Positions 51,344 to 64,000 of a DNA stretch of 64,000 nucleotides are shown piece after piece. The stretch lies in NCBI RefSeq assembly GCF_003044565.1, contig NZ_POXG01000001.1, forward strand, positions 434,001 through 498,000, read 5' to 3'. A program made the translations under genes and the position numbers. Every line of letters starts with the position of its first letter. Position 1 is the stretch's first letter. The notes below the pieces were generated by a model that did not search any database, had not been told where the DNA came from, and worked only from the letters and a program-made list of their open reading frames with translations. Source of the stretch: Neisseria sicca. GTDB lineage: Bacteria > Pseudomonadota > Gammaproteobacteria > Burkholderiales > Neisseriaceae.

Positions 51344-51561
51344 AGGGTGAAGCTCTCGGTAGGGACGCTGCCGCTATCATACGCCAATCAGGCATATTTG
51401 GCAGCATTTCTCATTGAGGATATGCCGTGCAAAACGGCAGATAATCGGGCGGATGCCTTTTCAGACGACCTTTTACAACGATATAGTATATCTGCACTAA
51501 ACAAATGAAGTGCCGTATCTTATGATAAACTTCCATTCAGTTCAATCATTTCAAACAGGCT

Positions 51562-51963
51562 ATGAAAAACGACCACGACAATACGGCGATGCGGCTCGAC
51601 AAATGGCTCTGGGCTGCGCGCTTTTTCAAAACCCGCGCGCTGGCTCAAAAACATATCGAATTGGGCAGGGTTCAGGTCAACGGCACCAAAGTCAAAAACA
51701 GCAAAAACATCAGCGCGGGCGACATCATCGACCTGACGCTCAATTCACTGCCTTACAAAATCAAAGTATTGGCACTCAACCACCAGCGCCGCCCCGCCCC
51801 CGAAGCGCGTCAGCTTTACGAAGAAGACATGAAAACCGCCGCCGAACGCGAAGCGCAAAAACAGCTCGACCAAGCAAGCCGCATCAGCGCGGCGTACCCC
51901 GACGGCAGACCGACCAAACGCGACCGCCGCCAATTAGACCGCATGAAGCGCGACAGCTGGTAA
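51562..51963 (+). CDS. hslR: Heat-shock protein 15, S4 RNA-binding, 133 aa
   Basis: S4 domain MRLDKWLWAARFFKTRALAQ, GRVQVNGTKVKNSKNISAGD, followed by a basic tail (DGRPTKRDRRQLDRMKRDSW). Hsp15 binds 50S subunits with stalled nascent chains and helps recycle them. Confidence 0.93.
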   Translation: MKNDHDNTAMRLDKWLWAARFFKTRALAQKHIELGRVQVNGTKVKNSKNISAGDIIDLTLNSLPYKIKVLALNHQRRPAPEARQLYEEDMKTAAEREAQKQLDQASRISAAYPDGRPTKRDRRQLDRMKRDSW

Positions 51964-52095
51964 GGTTTAAACCGATCCATCTTGTTAATAAACTGCCTGA
52001 AACCGCCCTCTCCCATAAAGTGAAAACACATTGGAATCAGGTATAATCCATCCCTATTTCATTTCAGACGACCTTGAGCCATTAAGGATATCCCC

Positions 52096-53106
52096 ATGAG
52101 CAAGAAACGCGTTCTCACAGGCGTAACCACCACCGGCATCCCGCATCTGGGCAACTACGTCGGCGCCATCCGCCCTGCCGTCCGCGCGGCGCAAAACCCC
52201 GATACCGAATCCTTCCTCTTCCTCGCCGACTACCACGGCATCATCAAATGCCACGAGCCGGAGATGATTCACCAATCCACCCAAGCCGTTGCAGCCACTT
52301 GGCTTGCCTGCGGACTCGATCCCGAGCGCACCACCTTCTACCGCCAAAGCGACATTCCCGAAGTGATGGAATTAAACTGGATTCTGACCTGCATCACCGC
52401 CAAAGGCCTGATGAACCGCGCCCACGCTTACAAAGCCGCCGTGCAGGCAAACGCTGAAAACAATCAGGAAGACCCCGACCACGGCGTAGAAATGGGTCTG
52501 TACAGCTACCCCATCCTGATGACCGCCGACATTCTCATGTTCAACGCCAACGAAGTGCCCGTCGGCCGCGACCAAATCCAACACGTCGAAATGGCGCGCG
52601 ACATCGCCGGCCGCTTCAACCACCGCTTCAAAGAAGTTTTCACCCTGCCCGAAGTGAAAATCGACGAAAACGTCGAACTCTTGGTCGGCTTGGACGGACG
52701 AAAAATGTCCAAATCCTACGGCAACACCATTCCGCTTTGGGAAAACGACAAGAAAACCCAAAAATCGGTCAACAAAATCATCACCAACATGAAAGAGCCG
52801 GGCGAGCCGAAACAGCCCGACGAAAGCCCCTTGTTTGAAATCTACAAAGCCTTCTCCACGCCGTCTGAAACCGCAGTGTTCACACAAATGCTTGCCGAAG
52901 GTCTGGCATGGGGTGAAGCCAAAAAACTCTTGGCCGCCAAAATCAACGCCGAGCTGGCAGAACCGCGCGAACGCTACAACAAGCTGACCACCAATCCTTC
53001 GCAAATCGAAGACATCTTGCAGGCAGGCGCAGCCAAAGCGCGCAAAGAAGCGCGCGAACTGCTGGACAAAGTACGCGACGCCGTCGGCATCCGTCCATTG
53101 AAGTAA
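52096..53106 (+). CDS. trpS: Tryptophanyl-tRNA synthetase, 336 aa
   Basis: Class I synthetase. HIGH equivalent in [19 protein letters not shown] in [11 protein letters not shown], plus [19 protein letters not shown]. It charges tRNA-Trp. A reversed DUS lies about 30 bp upstream of the ATG. Confidence 0.97.
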   Translation: MSKKRVLTGVTTTGIPHLGNYVGAIRPAVRAAQNPDTESFLFLADYHGIIKCHEPEMIHQSTQAVAATWLACGLDPERTTFYRQSDIPEVMELNWILTCITAKGLMNRAHAYKAAVQANAENNQEDPDHGVEMGLYSYPILMTADILMFNANEVPVGRDQIQHVEMARDIAGRFNHRFKEVFTLPEVKIDENVELLVGLDGRKMSKSYGNTIPLWENDKKTQKSVNKIITNMKEPGEPKQPDESPLFEIYKAFSTPSETAVFTQMLAEGLAWGEAKKLLAAKINAELAEPRERYNKLTTNPSQIEDILQAGAAKARKEARELLDKVRDAVGIRPLK

Positions 53107-53111
53107 ATCTC

Positions 53112-53157
53112 AAAAGGTCATCTGAAAAAGCAGCCCGCTATTTTCAGACGACCTTTT
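53112..53157. terminator. Imperfect DUS-pair terminator after trpS
   Basis: AAAAGGTCATCTGAAAA pairs with TTTTCAGACGACCTTTT; one arm carries a one-base variant (TCATC). Confidence 0.8.
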
Positions 53158-53181
53158 CCTGTTTAAAACAAGGAATATCCG

Positions 53182-54761
<1,580 letters not shown>

Positions 54762-54916
54762 AAAAGCAATCCGGTCGGCTATTTTCTTAACCGAAATACA
54801 AATGGTACCAACCATAAACCACAGTCAATTCCCTACCAATCCACTCAACTATCTGCCCGAAATCTGTTAAAATACCGACCTATCCTAATAAATACAGCAT
54901 CAAAAGGCACACAATC

Positions 54917-56779
54917 ATGGCTCTTTTGCAGATTTCCGAACCCGGCATGTCCGCCGCTCCGCATCAACACCGCCTCGCCGTCGGCATCGACTTGGGTACG
55001 ACCAACAGCCTGGTTGCCACCGTCCGCAGCGGCAGCCCGGTTTGTCTGACCGATATGGACGGGCGCACCACCCTGCCCTCCGTCGTCCGCTACGGCGAAG
55101 ACGATGCCGTCGAAGTCGGCAAAACCGCTCTCTCCGCCCAAAAAACCGACCCACTGAACACCATCAGCTCCGCCAAACGCCTGATTGGCCGCACGCTTGC
55201 CGACCTCGCGCAGGACGCGCAATACCTGCCCTACCGGTTTACACCCAACGAGCGCGTGGTTGAGTTGAACACCCGTCAAGGTGCCAAAACGCCTATCGAA
55301 GTGTCATCTGAAATCCTCAAAGCCCTCAAATTGCGCGCCGAAGAAACTTTAGGCGGCGATTTGGTCGGCGCCGTCATTACCGTTCCCGCCTATTTCGACG
55401 ATGCCCAACGCCAAGCCACCAAAGATGCCGCGCGTTTGGCGGGCTTGAACGTATTGCGTCTGCTCAACGAGCCGACCGCCGCCGCGATTGCCTACGGTCT
55501 GGACAACGCCTCGGAAGGCACGTTTGTCGTTTACGACTTGGGCGGCGGTACATTCGACGTATCCGTATTGCAACTGACCAAAGGGCTGTTTGAAGTCAAA
55601 GCCACCGGCGGCAACAGCGCATTGGGCGGCGACGATTTCGACCACCGCCTGTTCTGCCACCTGCTTGAGCAAAACGACCTTTCCAAACTCAACGAGCGCG
55701 ACAGCCAGCTTCTGCTTTCCCTTGTCCGCACCGCCAAAGAACAACTGACCAACCAAACCGAAGCCGTCGTCGAAGCCACGCTTTCAGACGGCCGCAAAAT
55801 CCATACCGTCATTACCCGCCAAGAATTTCACCACCTGACGCAAAATCTGGTGCAAAAAACCATAGAGCCGGTGAAACAAGCCTTGAAAGACGCGGGCGTG
55901 ACCAAAGCCGACATCAAAGGCGTGATTATGGTCGGCGGCTCCACCCGTATGCTGCATGTCCAACAAGCGGTCGCCACCTTCTTCGGACAAACCCCGCTGA
56001 ACAACCTCAACCCCGACGAAGTCGTCGCGCTCGGCGCCGCCATACAGGCAAACGTCCTCGCCGGCAACAAAACCGACGGCGAATGGCTGCTGCTGGACGT
56101 TACCCCCTTGTCGCTCGGTTTGGAAACCTACGGCGGACTCGCCGAAAAAATCATCCCGCGCAATTCCACCATCCCCACCGCGCGCGCGCAGGACTTTACC
56201 ACCTTCAAAGACGGTCAGACCGCCATGACGATACACGTCGTACAAGGCGAGCGCGAACTCGTTTCCGACTGCCGCAGCCTTGCCAAATTCACCCTGCGCG
56301 GCATTCCGCCCATGGCCGCAGGCGCGGCGCGTATCCGCGTTACCTTCCAAGTTGACGCCGACGGCTTGCTGTCCGTTTCCGCACAAGAACAAAGCACCGG
56401 CGTACAGGCGCAAATCGAAGTCAAACCTTCCTACGGCTTGGACGACGACACCATCACCCAAATGCTCAAAGACAGCATGAGTAACGCCGCTGAAGACATG
56501 GCGGCACGCGCCCGCGCCGAAGCCGTGGTCGAAGCAGAAAGCCTGACCGACGCCGTCAACGCCGCCCTTGAGTTGGATAGCGATTTGCTGGATGCCGAAG
56601 AATTGCAACAAATCCAGCAAGACATCGCCGATTTGCAAGGTCGTCTGAAAAACGGCAACGCCGAAGACATCCGCGCCGCCGTCGCCAAACTCAGCCGCAG
56701 CACCGACAACTTCGCCGCCAAACGCATGAACCGCAACATCCAACGAGCGCTGACAGGGCAAAGTGTGGACGATATTTGA
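54917..56779 (+). CDS. hscA: Fe-S cluster chaperone HscA, 620 aa
   Basis: Hsp70 family. ATPase motifs [30 protein letters not shown] and [15 protein letters not shown]; the substrate-binding domain includes [17 protein letters not shown]. Length and N-terminus fit HscA rather than DnaK (no EEVD-type tail). With HscB it releases clusters from IscU. In this genome fdx lies 3 kb downstream instead of adjacent. Confidence 0.95.
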   Translation: MALLQISEPGMSAAPHQHRLAVGIDLGTTNSLVATVRSGSPVCLTDMDGRTTLPSVVRYGEDDAVEVGKTALSAQKTDPLNTISSAKRLIGRTLADLAQDAQYLPYRFTPNERVVELNTRQGAKTPIEVSSEILKALKLRAEETLGGDLVGAVITVPAYFDDAQRQATKDAARLAGLNVLRLLNEPTAAAIAYGLDNASEGTFVVYDLGGGTFDVSVLQLTKGLFEVKATGGNSALGGDDFDHRLFCHLLEQNDLSKLNERDSQLLLSLVRTAKEQLTNQTEAVVEATLSDGRKIHTVITRQEFHHLTQNLVQKTIEPVKQALKDAGVTKADIKGVIMVGGSTRMLHVQQAVATFFGQTPLNNLNPDEVVALGAAIQANVLAGNKTDGEWLLLDVTPLSLGLETYGGLAEKIIPRNSTIPTARAQDFTTFKDGQTAMTIHVVQGERELVSDCRSLAKFTLRGIPPMAAGAARIRVTFQVDADGLLSVSAQEQSTGVQAQIEVKPSYGLDDDTITQMLKDSMSNAAEDMAARARAEAVVEAESLTDAVNAALELDSDLLDAEELQQIQQDIADLQGRLKNGNAEDIRAAVAKLSRSTDNFAAKRMNRNIQRALTGQSVDDI

Positions 56780-56812
56780 CGGCAAACAGTTTCAGACGAC
56801 CTCGAAAGACAC

Positions 56813-56855
56813 AAAGGTCGTCTGAAAAAATTCAAACACTATTTTTCAGACGACC
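56813..56855. terminator. DUS-pair hairpin between hscA and the next gene
   Basis: AAAGGTCGTCTGAAAAA and its complement around 11 nt, ending 8 nt before the next ATG. Confidence 0.7.
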
Positions 56856-56862
56856 CCATCCC

Positions 56863-57615
56863 ATGCAAAACCCTTCCATCCCCCAAGACTGGAACGTTTA
56901 TTTCAGCCGCATTGGCGACGCACCCGCCGCCTTACGCATCAACCTTGCCTTAATCGAAGTCGCGCCGCTGGCAGAGTATCCGCAGCATGTGCGCATCAGC
57001 ATGAAATTGGAACAAACCAACGAACACGGCTTCCCGACGCCTGAAGAAAGCGAAGCGGTTTACGACATCGAAGACCAAATCGACCGACTGGCGGGCAACA
57101 ACAACATTCCCGCAGGCATAGTCACCACAAACGGCGCGGCAAATTGGCATTTTTACAGCCGCGATGCCGAAACCTTCGCCCAAGCCTGCCGTAACTTGCT
57201 GACACAAAACGACCGCGTTTGCGACATCACAATCAGCGAAGATGCCGAATGGTCGTTTTATCAAGAATTCCTGTATCCGGACAGCTACGAGTTGCAAGCC
57301 ATCCGCAACGAACAGGTTTTACGCCGTTTCCGACAAGACGGCGACCGCCTCGATAAGCCCCGCCCCATCGACCACTGGCTGTTTTTCCACACCGAAGCAG
57401 ACCTGAACGCCGCAGCCGCCAAAGTCGGCACATTAGGCTATACCGTCAGCGACAGCGGCCGCATCGAGCAGGAAGAAGACTACCCGAGCTACCGCCTGCA
57501 ACTTTCCAAAAACGCCCCGCTCACCGACATCGACAACGACACATGGGAGTTGATCGATATCGCCCACGAAAACAACGGCGACTACGACGGCTGGGGCAGC
57601 ATATTAGTCCAATAA
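56863..57615 (+). CDS. DUF695/RraB-domain protein, 250 aa
   Basis: The start is set at the ATG at 56863. The N-terminal half (DWNVYFSRIGDAPAALRINLAL, WHFYSRDAETFAQACRNLL) looks like DUF695. The C-terminal half (RPIDHWLFFHTEADLNAAAAKV, YPSYRLQLSKNAPLTDID) fits RraB-like domains, which inhibit RNase E in E. coli. Whether it acts on RNase E here is unknown. First gene of the block between hscA and fdx. Confidence 0.82.
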   Translation: MQNPSIPQDWNVYFSRIGDAPAALRINLALIEVAPLAEYPQHVRISMKLEQTNEHGFPTPEESEAVYDIEDQIDRLAGNNNIPAGIVTTNGAANWHFYSRDAETFAQACRNLLTQNDRVCDITISEDAEWSFYQEFLYPDSYELQAIRNEQVLRRFRQDGDRLDKPRPIDHWLFFHTEADLNAAAAKVGTLGYTVSDSGRIEQEEDYPSYRLQLSKNAPLTDIDNDTWELIDIAHENNGDYDGWGSILVQ

Positions 57616-57691
57616 AACATCAGGACGTCTGAAAACACACCGGCAGCCCCGTTCAGACGACCCGCATCCACTTTGACCTTAGGAGAATCCC

Positions 57692-58450
57692 ATGAGCGAA
57701 TCCATTGTTTACGGTATCGATCAGGAAAATGAACTCATGAACCGCGCCTTCGAACAGGCACGTTCCACATTCAAATATTTCTGGCGCGAGCTGTATTGGG
57801 AAAACCGCCGCATCATACCCGCCTTGGATTTTGCCATGGTCAAAGTACCTTTTTTCCAAGACAGCGAAGACGGCGAAATTTGCGAACATATGTGGATAAA
57901 CGACATCTACTTCGACGGCCTCCACATTTTCGGCACGCTGGTCAACGAACCCAACGACCTGACCAATGTAGAACAAGGCGAAAGCGTTTGCGTTCCGGTT
58001 GACGATATCAGCGACTGGATGTTCCTGTGTAACGGCATCCCCTACGGCGGCTTCACCGTACAGGCAGTCCGCATCCAAATGACGCCGCAAGAGCGCGCAG
58101 AACACGATGCTGCATGGGGAATCGACTTTGGCGATCCCGAAGAAGTCTTGCTGGTTTACGAAGAAAAAGAACACCCCGAAAATCTGGACGAACATCCGAT
58201 GTGCCGAAACTGTCTGGACGACTTCCGCCAACAGCTGGCACAAAACCCGGATTACCTGCGCGAGCAAGACGAAGACGGCTACACACCGCTCCATCACGAA
58301 GCCATCGCAGGCAACGCGCCCCTGGTCAAAGCCATGCTCGAATTGGGTGCAGACCCGGCCGCCACCACGCAAGAAGGACTGACCGCCCTAGACTTTGCCC
58401 GCCTTATGGACTGGCAAAACGTCATCGAGATACTCGAACCACGCCACTAA
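57692..58450 (+). CDS. DUF2314 plus ankyrin-repeat protein, 252 aa
   Basis: Residues 1-150 fit DUF2314 ([28 protein letters not shown] in parts, [16 protein letters not shown]). The end holds about two ankyrin repeats ([41 protein letters not shown]). Such combinations occur among immunity proteins and housekeeping genes of unknown role. Ribosome site AGGAGAAT. A Cys pair lies near residue 170 (CRNC). Confidence 0.82.
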   Translation: MSESIVYGIDQENELMNRAFEQARSTFKYFWRELYWENRRIIPALDFAMVKVPFFQDSEDGEICEHMWINDIYFDGLHIFGTLVNEPNDLTNVEQGESVCVPVDDISDWMFLCNGIPYGGFTVQAVRIQMTPQERAEHDAAWGIDFGDPEEVLLVYEEKEHPENLDEHPMCRNCLDDFRQQLAQNPDYLREQDEDGYTPLHHEAIAGNAPLVKAMLELGADPAATTQEGLTALDFARLMDWQNVIEILEPRH

Positions 58451-58481
58451 ACCATAGGTCGTCTGAAAAAAGAAAAGAAAA

Positions 58482-59057
58482 ATGTCCGATCGATTTCGAC
58501 TAATCATACCGACAATACTGAAATTCATTTGGGCCCTTGTTTGGCGGCTGACCGTCTCTATTTCGCTCGGAAAGACCGTATCTCATTTTTTACCACACGA
58601 ACACGAAACTTACACCCAAGGCAGCAAAATAAACGCCTTGTTTCAAATCGCCGTTCGCCCAACTGATGACAGTAGTTGTGCAGTGAAACCATGGAATGAG
58701 TTCAATGCCGAGCAGGATAAAGTGTGTACGTACCGCCTTGATCAAAATGATTGCTACGTAAATTCGAAAATTACTTGCAATGTAAAACGTATCAGTACTG
58801 AAGAATACGAACTCATTTATACTGACCCCTTCTTCACAGAGGAAAGAACCAGTCATTACCGTATAACTGAAGGTCGTGTAGAACCCTTGTCTTTTACCTT
58901 CGACTCATCCTCACGCAGATTTGAAGCAGGACTACTAGCCGGCATCTTCACCCTTCTTCTGACTTTAGTACCGCTACTTTACTGTACGTGGCGACGCCGT
59001 AGAAAAATTCAGGCGGCAGCCAAGAAAGCAAGAATGACCGAACAACATAAAGACTGA
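58482..59057 (+). CDS. Unknown two-span membrane protein, 191 aa
   Basis: Begins MSDRFRLIIPTILKFIWALVW; one span near residues 8-30 and another near 148-168 (LLAGIFTLLLTLVPLLYCTW), with a periplasmic domain carrying four Cys (SSCAVK, KVCTYR, NDCYVN, ITCNVK) and a basic cytoplasmic tail. AT-richer than its neighbours. No family recognised. Confidence 0.7.
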   Translation: MSDRFRLIIPTILKFIWALVWRLTVSISLGKTVSHFLPHEHETYTQGSKINALFQIAVRPTDDSSCAVKPWNEFNAEQDKVCTYRLDQNDCYVNSKITCNVKRISTEEYELIYTDPFFTEERTSHYRITEGRVEPLSFTFDSSSRRFEAGLLAGIFTLLLTLVPLLYCTWRRRRKIQAAAKKARMTEQHKD

Positions 59058-59127
59058 CCATACTCAATGCCGCACACCTTCTTGACCGACAAACAGTCAT
59101 CAAGATATTTGAACCACCCGACTAAAC

Positions 59128-59168
59128 AAAAGGTCGTCTGAAAACCAAGATACAATTTCAGACGACCT
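59128..59168. terminator. DUS-pair hairpin
   Basis: AAAGGTCGTCTGAAA and its complement around about 11 nt, just before the next gene. Confidence 0.75.
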
Positions 59169-59182
59169 CCAACCCACCAAAC

Positions 59183-59545
59183 ATGAGACTTTGGCACCAA
59201 ACCCTTATCCCGCTACTTCCCCGCGCCCAGCTTCTAGGGCAACACCGCGAATGCGCCGCGCTTCGCGGAGCAGGCTGGGGCAGGCCGCATGCGACGGTGA
59301 ATTACGTTTTCACCCATTCGCCTGACAAACTCTATCTGTATCACGTGCTGATTATGGAAGAAATGGAAAAACGCGGCTACAAACCCGACCCGCTGTGGAA
59401 AGACCCGCTGTATCGCGGCAAAGCGGTTGCCCCTTATGCCGCACACGATACCGAAGCCGCCGATTCGCCGATTTACCCCGAACACGATGATGCTTATCTG
59501 GACGAATGTCTGGAAAATTTAAAAAGCAAGGGCATCGTGTTATAG
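59183..59545 (+). CDS. Pyrimidine-dimer-glycosylase-like protein, 120 aa
   Basis: Begins [23 protein letters not shown], with [20 protein letters not shown] and [22 protein letters not shown]. This is the pattern of the small family related to T4 endonuclease V (TIGR02328/Pyr_excise). A DNA-repair role is inferred from the family. Its stop codon TAG (59543-59545) lies inside the terminal repeat of the CREE starting at 59541. Confidence 0.8.
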   Translation: MRLWHQTLIPLLPRAQLLGQHRECAALRGAGWGRPHATVNYVFTHSPDKLYLYHVLIMEEMEKRGYKPDPLWKDPLYRGKAVAPYAAHDTEAADSPIYPEHDDAYLDECLENLKSKGIVL

Positions 59546-59697
59546 TGGATTAACTTTAAATCAGGACAAGGCGACGAAGCCGCAGACAGTACAGATAGTA
59601 CGGAACCGATTCACTTGGTGCTTCAGCACCTTAGAGAATCGTTCTCTTTGAGCTAAGGCGAGGCAACGCCGTACTGGTTTAAAGTTAATCCACTATA
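59541..59697. repeat. Correia element (CREE), copy 3, 157 bp
   Basis: Starts TATAGTGGATTAACTTT and ends TTAATCCACTATA. Near-identical to copies 1 and 2. It supplies the stop codon of the upstream gene. Confidence 0.95.
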
Positions 59698-59785
59698 TAA
59701 ACGGTTTCAGACGACCCCTTCATTACAAAAGGTCGTCTGAAAATTACCCACAAACCCTACCTACTCATTACAAGAGACAATAAAA

Positions 59786-60127
59786 ATGCCCAAAATTACC
59801 GTACTCCCACACGCCGTATTATGTCCCGAAGGCGCAGTCATTGAAGACGCACCCGAAGGCAAAACTGTCCTTGACGTACTGCTCGACCACGACATCGAAG
59901 TCGATCACGCCTGCGAAAAATCTTGCGCCTGTACCACCTGCCACGTCATCATCCGCAAAGGCTTCGACAGCTTGGAAGAGCCGACCGAATTGGAAGAAGA
60001 CCTGCTCGACCAGGCATGGGGCTTGGAAGCCGACTCGCGCCTGAGCTGTCAGGCAGTGGTCGCCGAAGAAGATTTGGTGGTGGAAATCCCCAAATACACC
60101 ATCAACCACGCGCGCGAAGAGCATTGA
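59786..60127 (+). CDS. fdx: ISC-type 2Fe-2S ferredoxin, 113 aa
   Basis: Cluster ligands are visible in DHACEKSCACTTCHVII (C-x5-C-x2-C) and RLSCQAVV. Full-length adrenodoxin-type ferredoxin of the isc system, which donates electrons for Fe-S assembly. In most proteobacteria fdx follows hscA directly; here four genes and a CREE intervene. Confidence 0.95.
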   Translation: MPKITVLPHAVLCPEGAVIEDAPEGKTVLDVLLDHDIEVDHACEKSCACTTCHVIIRKGFDSLEEPTELEEDLLDQAWGLEADSRLSCQAVVAEEDLVVEIPKYTINHAREEH

Positions 60128-60133
60128 TGCAAA

Positions 60134-60242
60134 AAGGTCGTCTGAAACGGATCAAGCAATTTTCAGACGACCTCTGCCAAGTTTTGACCAAACAAAAGGT
60201 TGTCTGAAAACTGCCTTACCGACCGTTTTCAGACGACCTTCC
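60134..60242. terminator. Two tandem DUS-pair hairpins
   Basis: Inverted DUS pairs at about 60134-60173 and 60196-60241 lie between convergent genes; the second has the variant AGGTTGTCTGAA on one arm. Confidence 0.8.
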
Positions 60243-60262
60243 GTCAAATCGCCATCAAATCA

Positions 60263-60871
60263 TTATTTGGAACGGGGAACAATAAACCTTAAGCGAGATA
60301 CTTTCATCGAAGCGGTGGTTTGGGCGACGGGATAGCTTTCCACTCTGCCTTTGGCGTTGAGCATACTGAGGCTGCTGCCGCGGCGGGTAATAATGCTCTT
60401 AGGCTCGGGCTTCAGCGCAGGCTCGTTTTGTTCGGCCGTTACGGATTTTGGCGGCTCGGGTACATAGCCCGCCAAGCCGAAGCGTTTGATGATTTCGTTT
60501 GCAGCATCTGTATAACGCTGTTTCGCTTCTTCGTTTGTCGCCACCATATCGTCAAGCGCGACAGACAAGTCGTTGCCGCAGCCGACGATGCGTTCCGCAA
60601 TACGCGAATACACCATCCAGCGTTTCAAACGCAAAGCGCCCGCGTCTTCGCCCGGCGCGGCGGCATCCAAAGCAATCATGCCGTAACGCTTGCCATAGCG
60701 GAGGCGCAGCGAGAGCCGATTCAGCCCTTCGCTATCATCCAGCATCTGATAAAGCTCGCGGATGAGCAGCAGCAGGCGGTCGAACACGCCCGCTTTGGCA
60801 AGATAATTGGGGTCATCGGAAGCGAGCGCGTAAATAAGTTTGGATAATTTGGCATTGAGTGTGTTATTCAT
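60263..60871 (-). CDS. Unknown host protein, 202 aa
   Basis: The start is set at MNNTLNAKLSKLIYAL (60871) because AGAGGAAA lies 8 nt upstream; the frame is open to 60916. The N-terminal part is helical (VFDRLLLLIRELYQMLDDSE). The C-terminal part has a Pro/Glu/Lys linker and a basic end (KVSRLRFIVPRSK). No family recognised. Confidence 0.7.
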   Translation of the reverse strand: MNNTLNAKLSKLIYALASDDPNYLAKAGVFDRLLLLIRELYQMLDDSEGLNRLSLRLRYGKRYGMIALDAAAPGEDAGALRLKRWMVYSRIAERIVGCGNDLSVALDDMVATNEEAKQRYTDAANEIIKRFGLAGYVPEPPKSVTAEQNEPALKPEPKSIITRRGSSLSMLNAKGRVESYPVAQTTASMKVSRLRFIVPRSK

Positions 60872-61203
60872 CAATTTCCTCTTATTCATACTGTAATGGA
60901 TTACTTTAAGAACCATTCCATATGATTTGGTTGCATGACAAAATGTAAATTTTTCTAAGTGAAAGTCAGCAAAATGTTTTAAGCGTCTGAAATGAAAATA
61001 TTACATGGGAAAATACCATGTGCGATTTCGGAAGCATTTGGCATTGCAGACAAGCGCTTACCCAAGCCGCCCATTGCCCTGTATGCCTTACCATTGCGTC
61101 AAACAGTTGCACAAAAGGCTGCCGCTCGGTTTATAGAAGCATTAAAATACCCGTACCACTGAACCCGAATCAAAAATTCGGACACTCCCAAAGGAACGAC
61201 ATC

Positions 61204-61401
61204 ATGAAATGGACAGACACCCAACGCATCGCCGAAGAACTCTACGACCTGCACGGAGACAGCATCGACCCGAAAACCGTTCGCTTCACCCAGTTGCGCG
61301 ACCTGATTATGGCGCTTCCTGACTTCGACGACGATCCCGCACGCTGCGGCGAGCGCATCCTCGAAGCCGTGCAACAGGCATGGATTGAAGAGACTGAGTG
61401 A
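61204..61401 (+). CDS. iscX: Fe-S assembly protein IscX, 65 aa
   Basis: The start is set at the ATG at 61204 with AAAGGAACG upstream. Typical IscX: MKWTDTQRIAEELYDLHGD, DPKTVRFTQLRDLIMALPDFDDDPARCGERILEAVQQAW (in parts). It binds IscS and modulates cluster assembly. Separated from fdx by an unrelated gene on the opposite strand. Confidence 0.93.
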   Translation: MKWTDTQRIAEELYDLHGDSIDPKTVRFTQLRDLIMALPDFDDDPARCGERILEAVQQAWIEETE

Positions 61402-61430
61402 AGCTGTATCATTTGCAAGCTAAAGACAAA

Positions 61431-61463
61431 GACGTCGTCTGAAAACTTTTCAGACGACGTTTT
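61431..61463. terminator. DUS-like pair terminator after iscX
   Basis: ACGTCGTCTGAAAA/TTTTCAGACGACGT, a stem with ACG instead of AGG. The following 61464-61743 is AT-rich and presumably holds the metF promoter; I see no certain site. Confidence 0.75.
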
Positions 61464-61572
61464 AACGGACTTAGAGCCAGTTCGAATGCAAAACATCTTG
61501 TCTTTGCCGCTGTTCAAGTGAAATACCGGACATTGAAAGTTATTTAATTTCAAAACATTCCCACATCTCTGA

Positions 61573-62622
<1,050 letters not shown>

Positions 62623-62637
62623 AGCCGTATAAAACGG

Positions 62638-62666
62638 TTTCAGACGACCCCAAAGGTCGTCTGAAA
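62638..62666. terminator. Outward DUS-pair hairpin between metF and metE
   Basis: TTTCAGACGACC and GGTCGTCTGAAA around 5 nt. No clear T-run, so termination may be partial. Confidence 0.65.
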
Positions 62667-62760
62667 AACAAAACGCCGCCCCATCCGCCCTATTCTGATT
62701 TACAATACCGACCGATTCGGATTGAACCGGTCCTTACAAAATCCAACTGGAGAGTTCAAC

Positions 62761-64000
62761 ATGACAACATTACATTTCTCAGGCTTCCCGCGTGTCGGTG
62801 CCTTCCGTGAATTGAAATTCGCCCAAGAAAAATACTGGCGCAAAGAAATCAGCGAACAAGAGCTGCTCGACGTTGCCAAAGACTTGCGCGAGAAGAACTG
62901 GAAACACCAAGCTGCCGCCAACGCCGATTTCGTTGCCGTAGGCGATTTCACTTTCTACGACCACATCCTCGACCTGCAAGTCGCTACCGGCGCAATTCCC
63001 GCCCGTTTCGGCTTCGACAGCCAAAACCTGTCTTTGGAACAATTCTTCCAACTGGCTCGTGGTAACAAAGACCAATTCGCCATCGAAATGACCAAATGGT
63101 TCGACACCAACTATCACTACTTGGTGCCTGAATTCCACGCCGATACCGAATTCAAAGCGAACGCCAAACACTACGTTCAACAGCTGAAAGAAGCCCAAGC
63201 ACTCGGTCTGAAAGCCAAACCGACCATCGTCGGCCCGCTGACTTTCCTGTGGGTAGGTAAAGAAAAAGGCGCAGTCGAATTCGACCGCCTGAGCCTGTTG
63301 CAAAAACTGCTGCCCGTTTACGTTGAAATCCTGAACGCTTTGGTTGAAGCCGGCGCCGAATGGATTCAAATCGACGAGCCTGCATTGGCTGTTGACCTGC
63401 CTAAAGAATGGGTAGAAGCCTACAAAGACGTTTACGCCACTTTGAGTAAAGTAAACGCCAAAATCCTGTTGAGCACTTACTTCGGTTCTGTTGCCGAACA
63501 CGCCGCATTGCTGAAAGCCCTGTCCGTTGACGGTCTGCACATCGACTTGGTACGCGCTCCCGAGCAACTGGACGCATTTGCCGACTACGACAAAGTCCTG
63601 TCTGCAGGCGTCATTGACGGCCGCAACATCTGGCGCGCCAACCTGAACAAAGTTTTGGAAACTGTCGAGCCTCTGAAAGCCAAACTGGGCGACCGCTTGT
63701 GGATTTCCAGCTCTTGCTCGCTGTTGCACACCCCATTTGACTTGTCAGTTGAAGAAAAACTGAAAGCCAACAAACCTGACCTGTACTCTTGGTTGGCATT
63801 TACCCTGCAAAAAACCCAAGAATTGCGCGTTCTGAAAGCCGCATTGAACGAAGGTCGTGATTCCGTTGCCGAAGAACTCGCTGCCAGCCAAGCTGCCGCC
63901 GATTCACGCGCCAACAGCAGCGAAATCCACCGCGCAGACGTTGCCAAACGCCTGACCGATCTGCCTGCCAACGCAGACCAACGCAAATCACCGTTTGCCG
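62761..64000 (+). CDS. metE: Cobalamin-independent methionine synthase, partial
   Basis: The ATG at 62761 has CTGGAGAG upstream. 413 codons are present before the window ends, so the C-terminal catalytic half with the zinc ligands is missing. The visible N-terminal half fits Met[47 protein letters not shown] and [16 protein letters not shown]. It transfers the methyl group of 5-methyl-THF polyglutamate to homocysteine. Confidence 0.96.
   Translation, partial: MTTLHFSGFPRVGAFRELKFAQEKYWRKEISEQELLDVAKDLREKNWKHQAAANADFVAVGDFTFYDHILDLQVATGAIPARFGFDSQNLSLEQFFQLARGNKDQFAIEMTKWFDTNYHYLVPEFHADTEFKANAKHYVQQLKEAQALGLKAKPTIVGPLTFLWVGKEKGAVEFDRLSLLQKLLPVYVEILNALVEAGAEWIQIDEPALAVDLPKEWVEAYKDVYATLSKVNAKILLSTYFGSVAEHAALLKALSVDGLHIDLVRAPEQLDAFADYDKVLSAGVIDGRNIWRANLNKVLETVEPLKAKLGDRLWISSSCSLLHTPFDLSVEEKLKANKPDLYSWLAFTLQKTQELRVLKAALNEGRDSVAEELAASQAAADSRANSSEIHRADVAKRLTDLPANADQRKSPFA

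Overview
The window looks like chromosomal DNA of a commensal Neisseria of the mucosa/sicca/subflava type. The 12-mer AGGTCGTCTGAA, the variant DNA uptake sequence (DUS) dialect of that group, occurs throughout, often as inverted pairs acting as terminators. Three Correia elements (CREE) and typical neisserial housekeeping genes agree. The species call is an inference.

Positions 1 to about 41160 are most of a temperate siphovirus-type prophage; its left end lies outside the window. From left to right: a leftward early operon (7250 to 1) with SSB, a RecT/Bet annealase, a YqaJ-type exonuclease, many small unknown genes and a striking GGC-NRC repeat gene; a CI-like repressor operon; a divergent rightward early operon (8798-14075) with a Cro/YdaS-like regulator, an O-like initiator containing five exact 18-bp iterons, a DnaC-like loader, RusA, Ref, an HNH homing endonuclease, NinB and a candidate Q-type antiterminator; a pR'-like promoter followed at once by a terminator (14388-14467); and a late operon (14818-39899) with terminase, a portal-MuF fusion, HK97-type head genes, tail genes with a programmed -1 frameshift, tail tip, tail fibres, a tape measure placed unusually late, and lysis genes (holin candidate, M15 endolysin, nested Rz/Rz1). 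The integrase (39954-41108, minus strand) closes the right end.

The control logic can be read in the DNA. An 11-bp palindrome, TAGCAAWGCTA, lies in both the left and right control regions, overlapping predicted promoters, as expected of CI/Cro operators. Many spacers between late genes contain an intrinsic terminator, which fits an antiterminating polymerase loaded at pR'.

Positions 41304 to 64000 are host chromosome: a JmjC/cupin protein, a Dcu-type dicarboxylate transporter, DUF456, a YecA/SEC-C protein, a SpoU methyltransferase, rpoE with an rseA-like gene, tilS, accA, hslR, trpS, adenine deaminase, hscA, then a cargo block, fdx, iscX, metF and metE (cut by the window end). The ISC genes hscA, fdx and iscX are split apart by unrelated genes and a CREE.

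The most interesting items are the GGC-NRC repeat gene, the O-gene iterons, the GGGGGGA frameshift, a shared roughly 95-residue module in two tail proteins, the dispersed late-operon terminators, and two probable frameshift lesions (a TA insertion near 11503 and an A9 tract at 54697).
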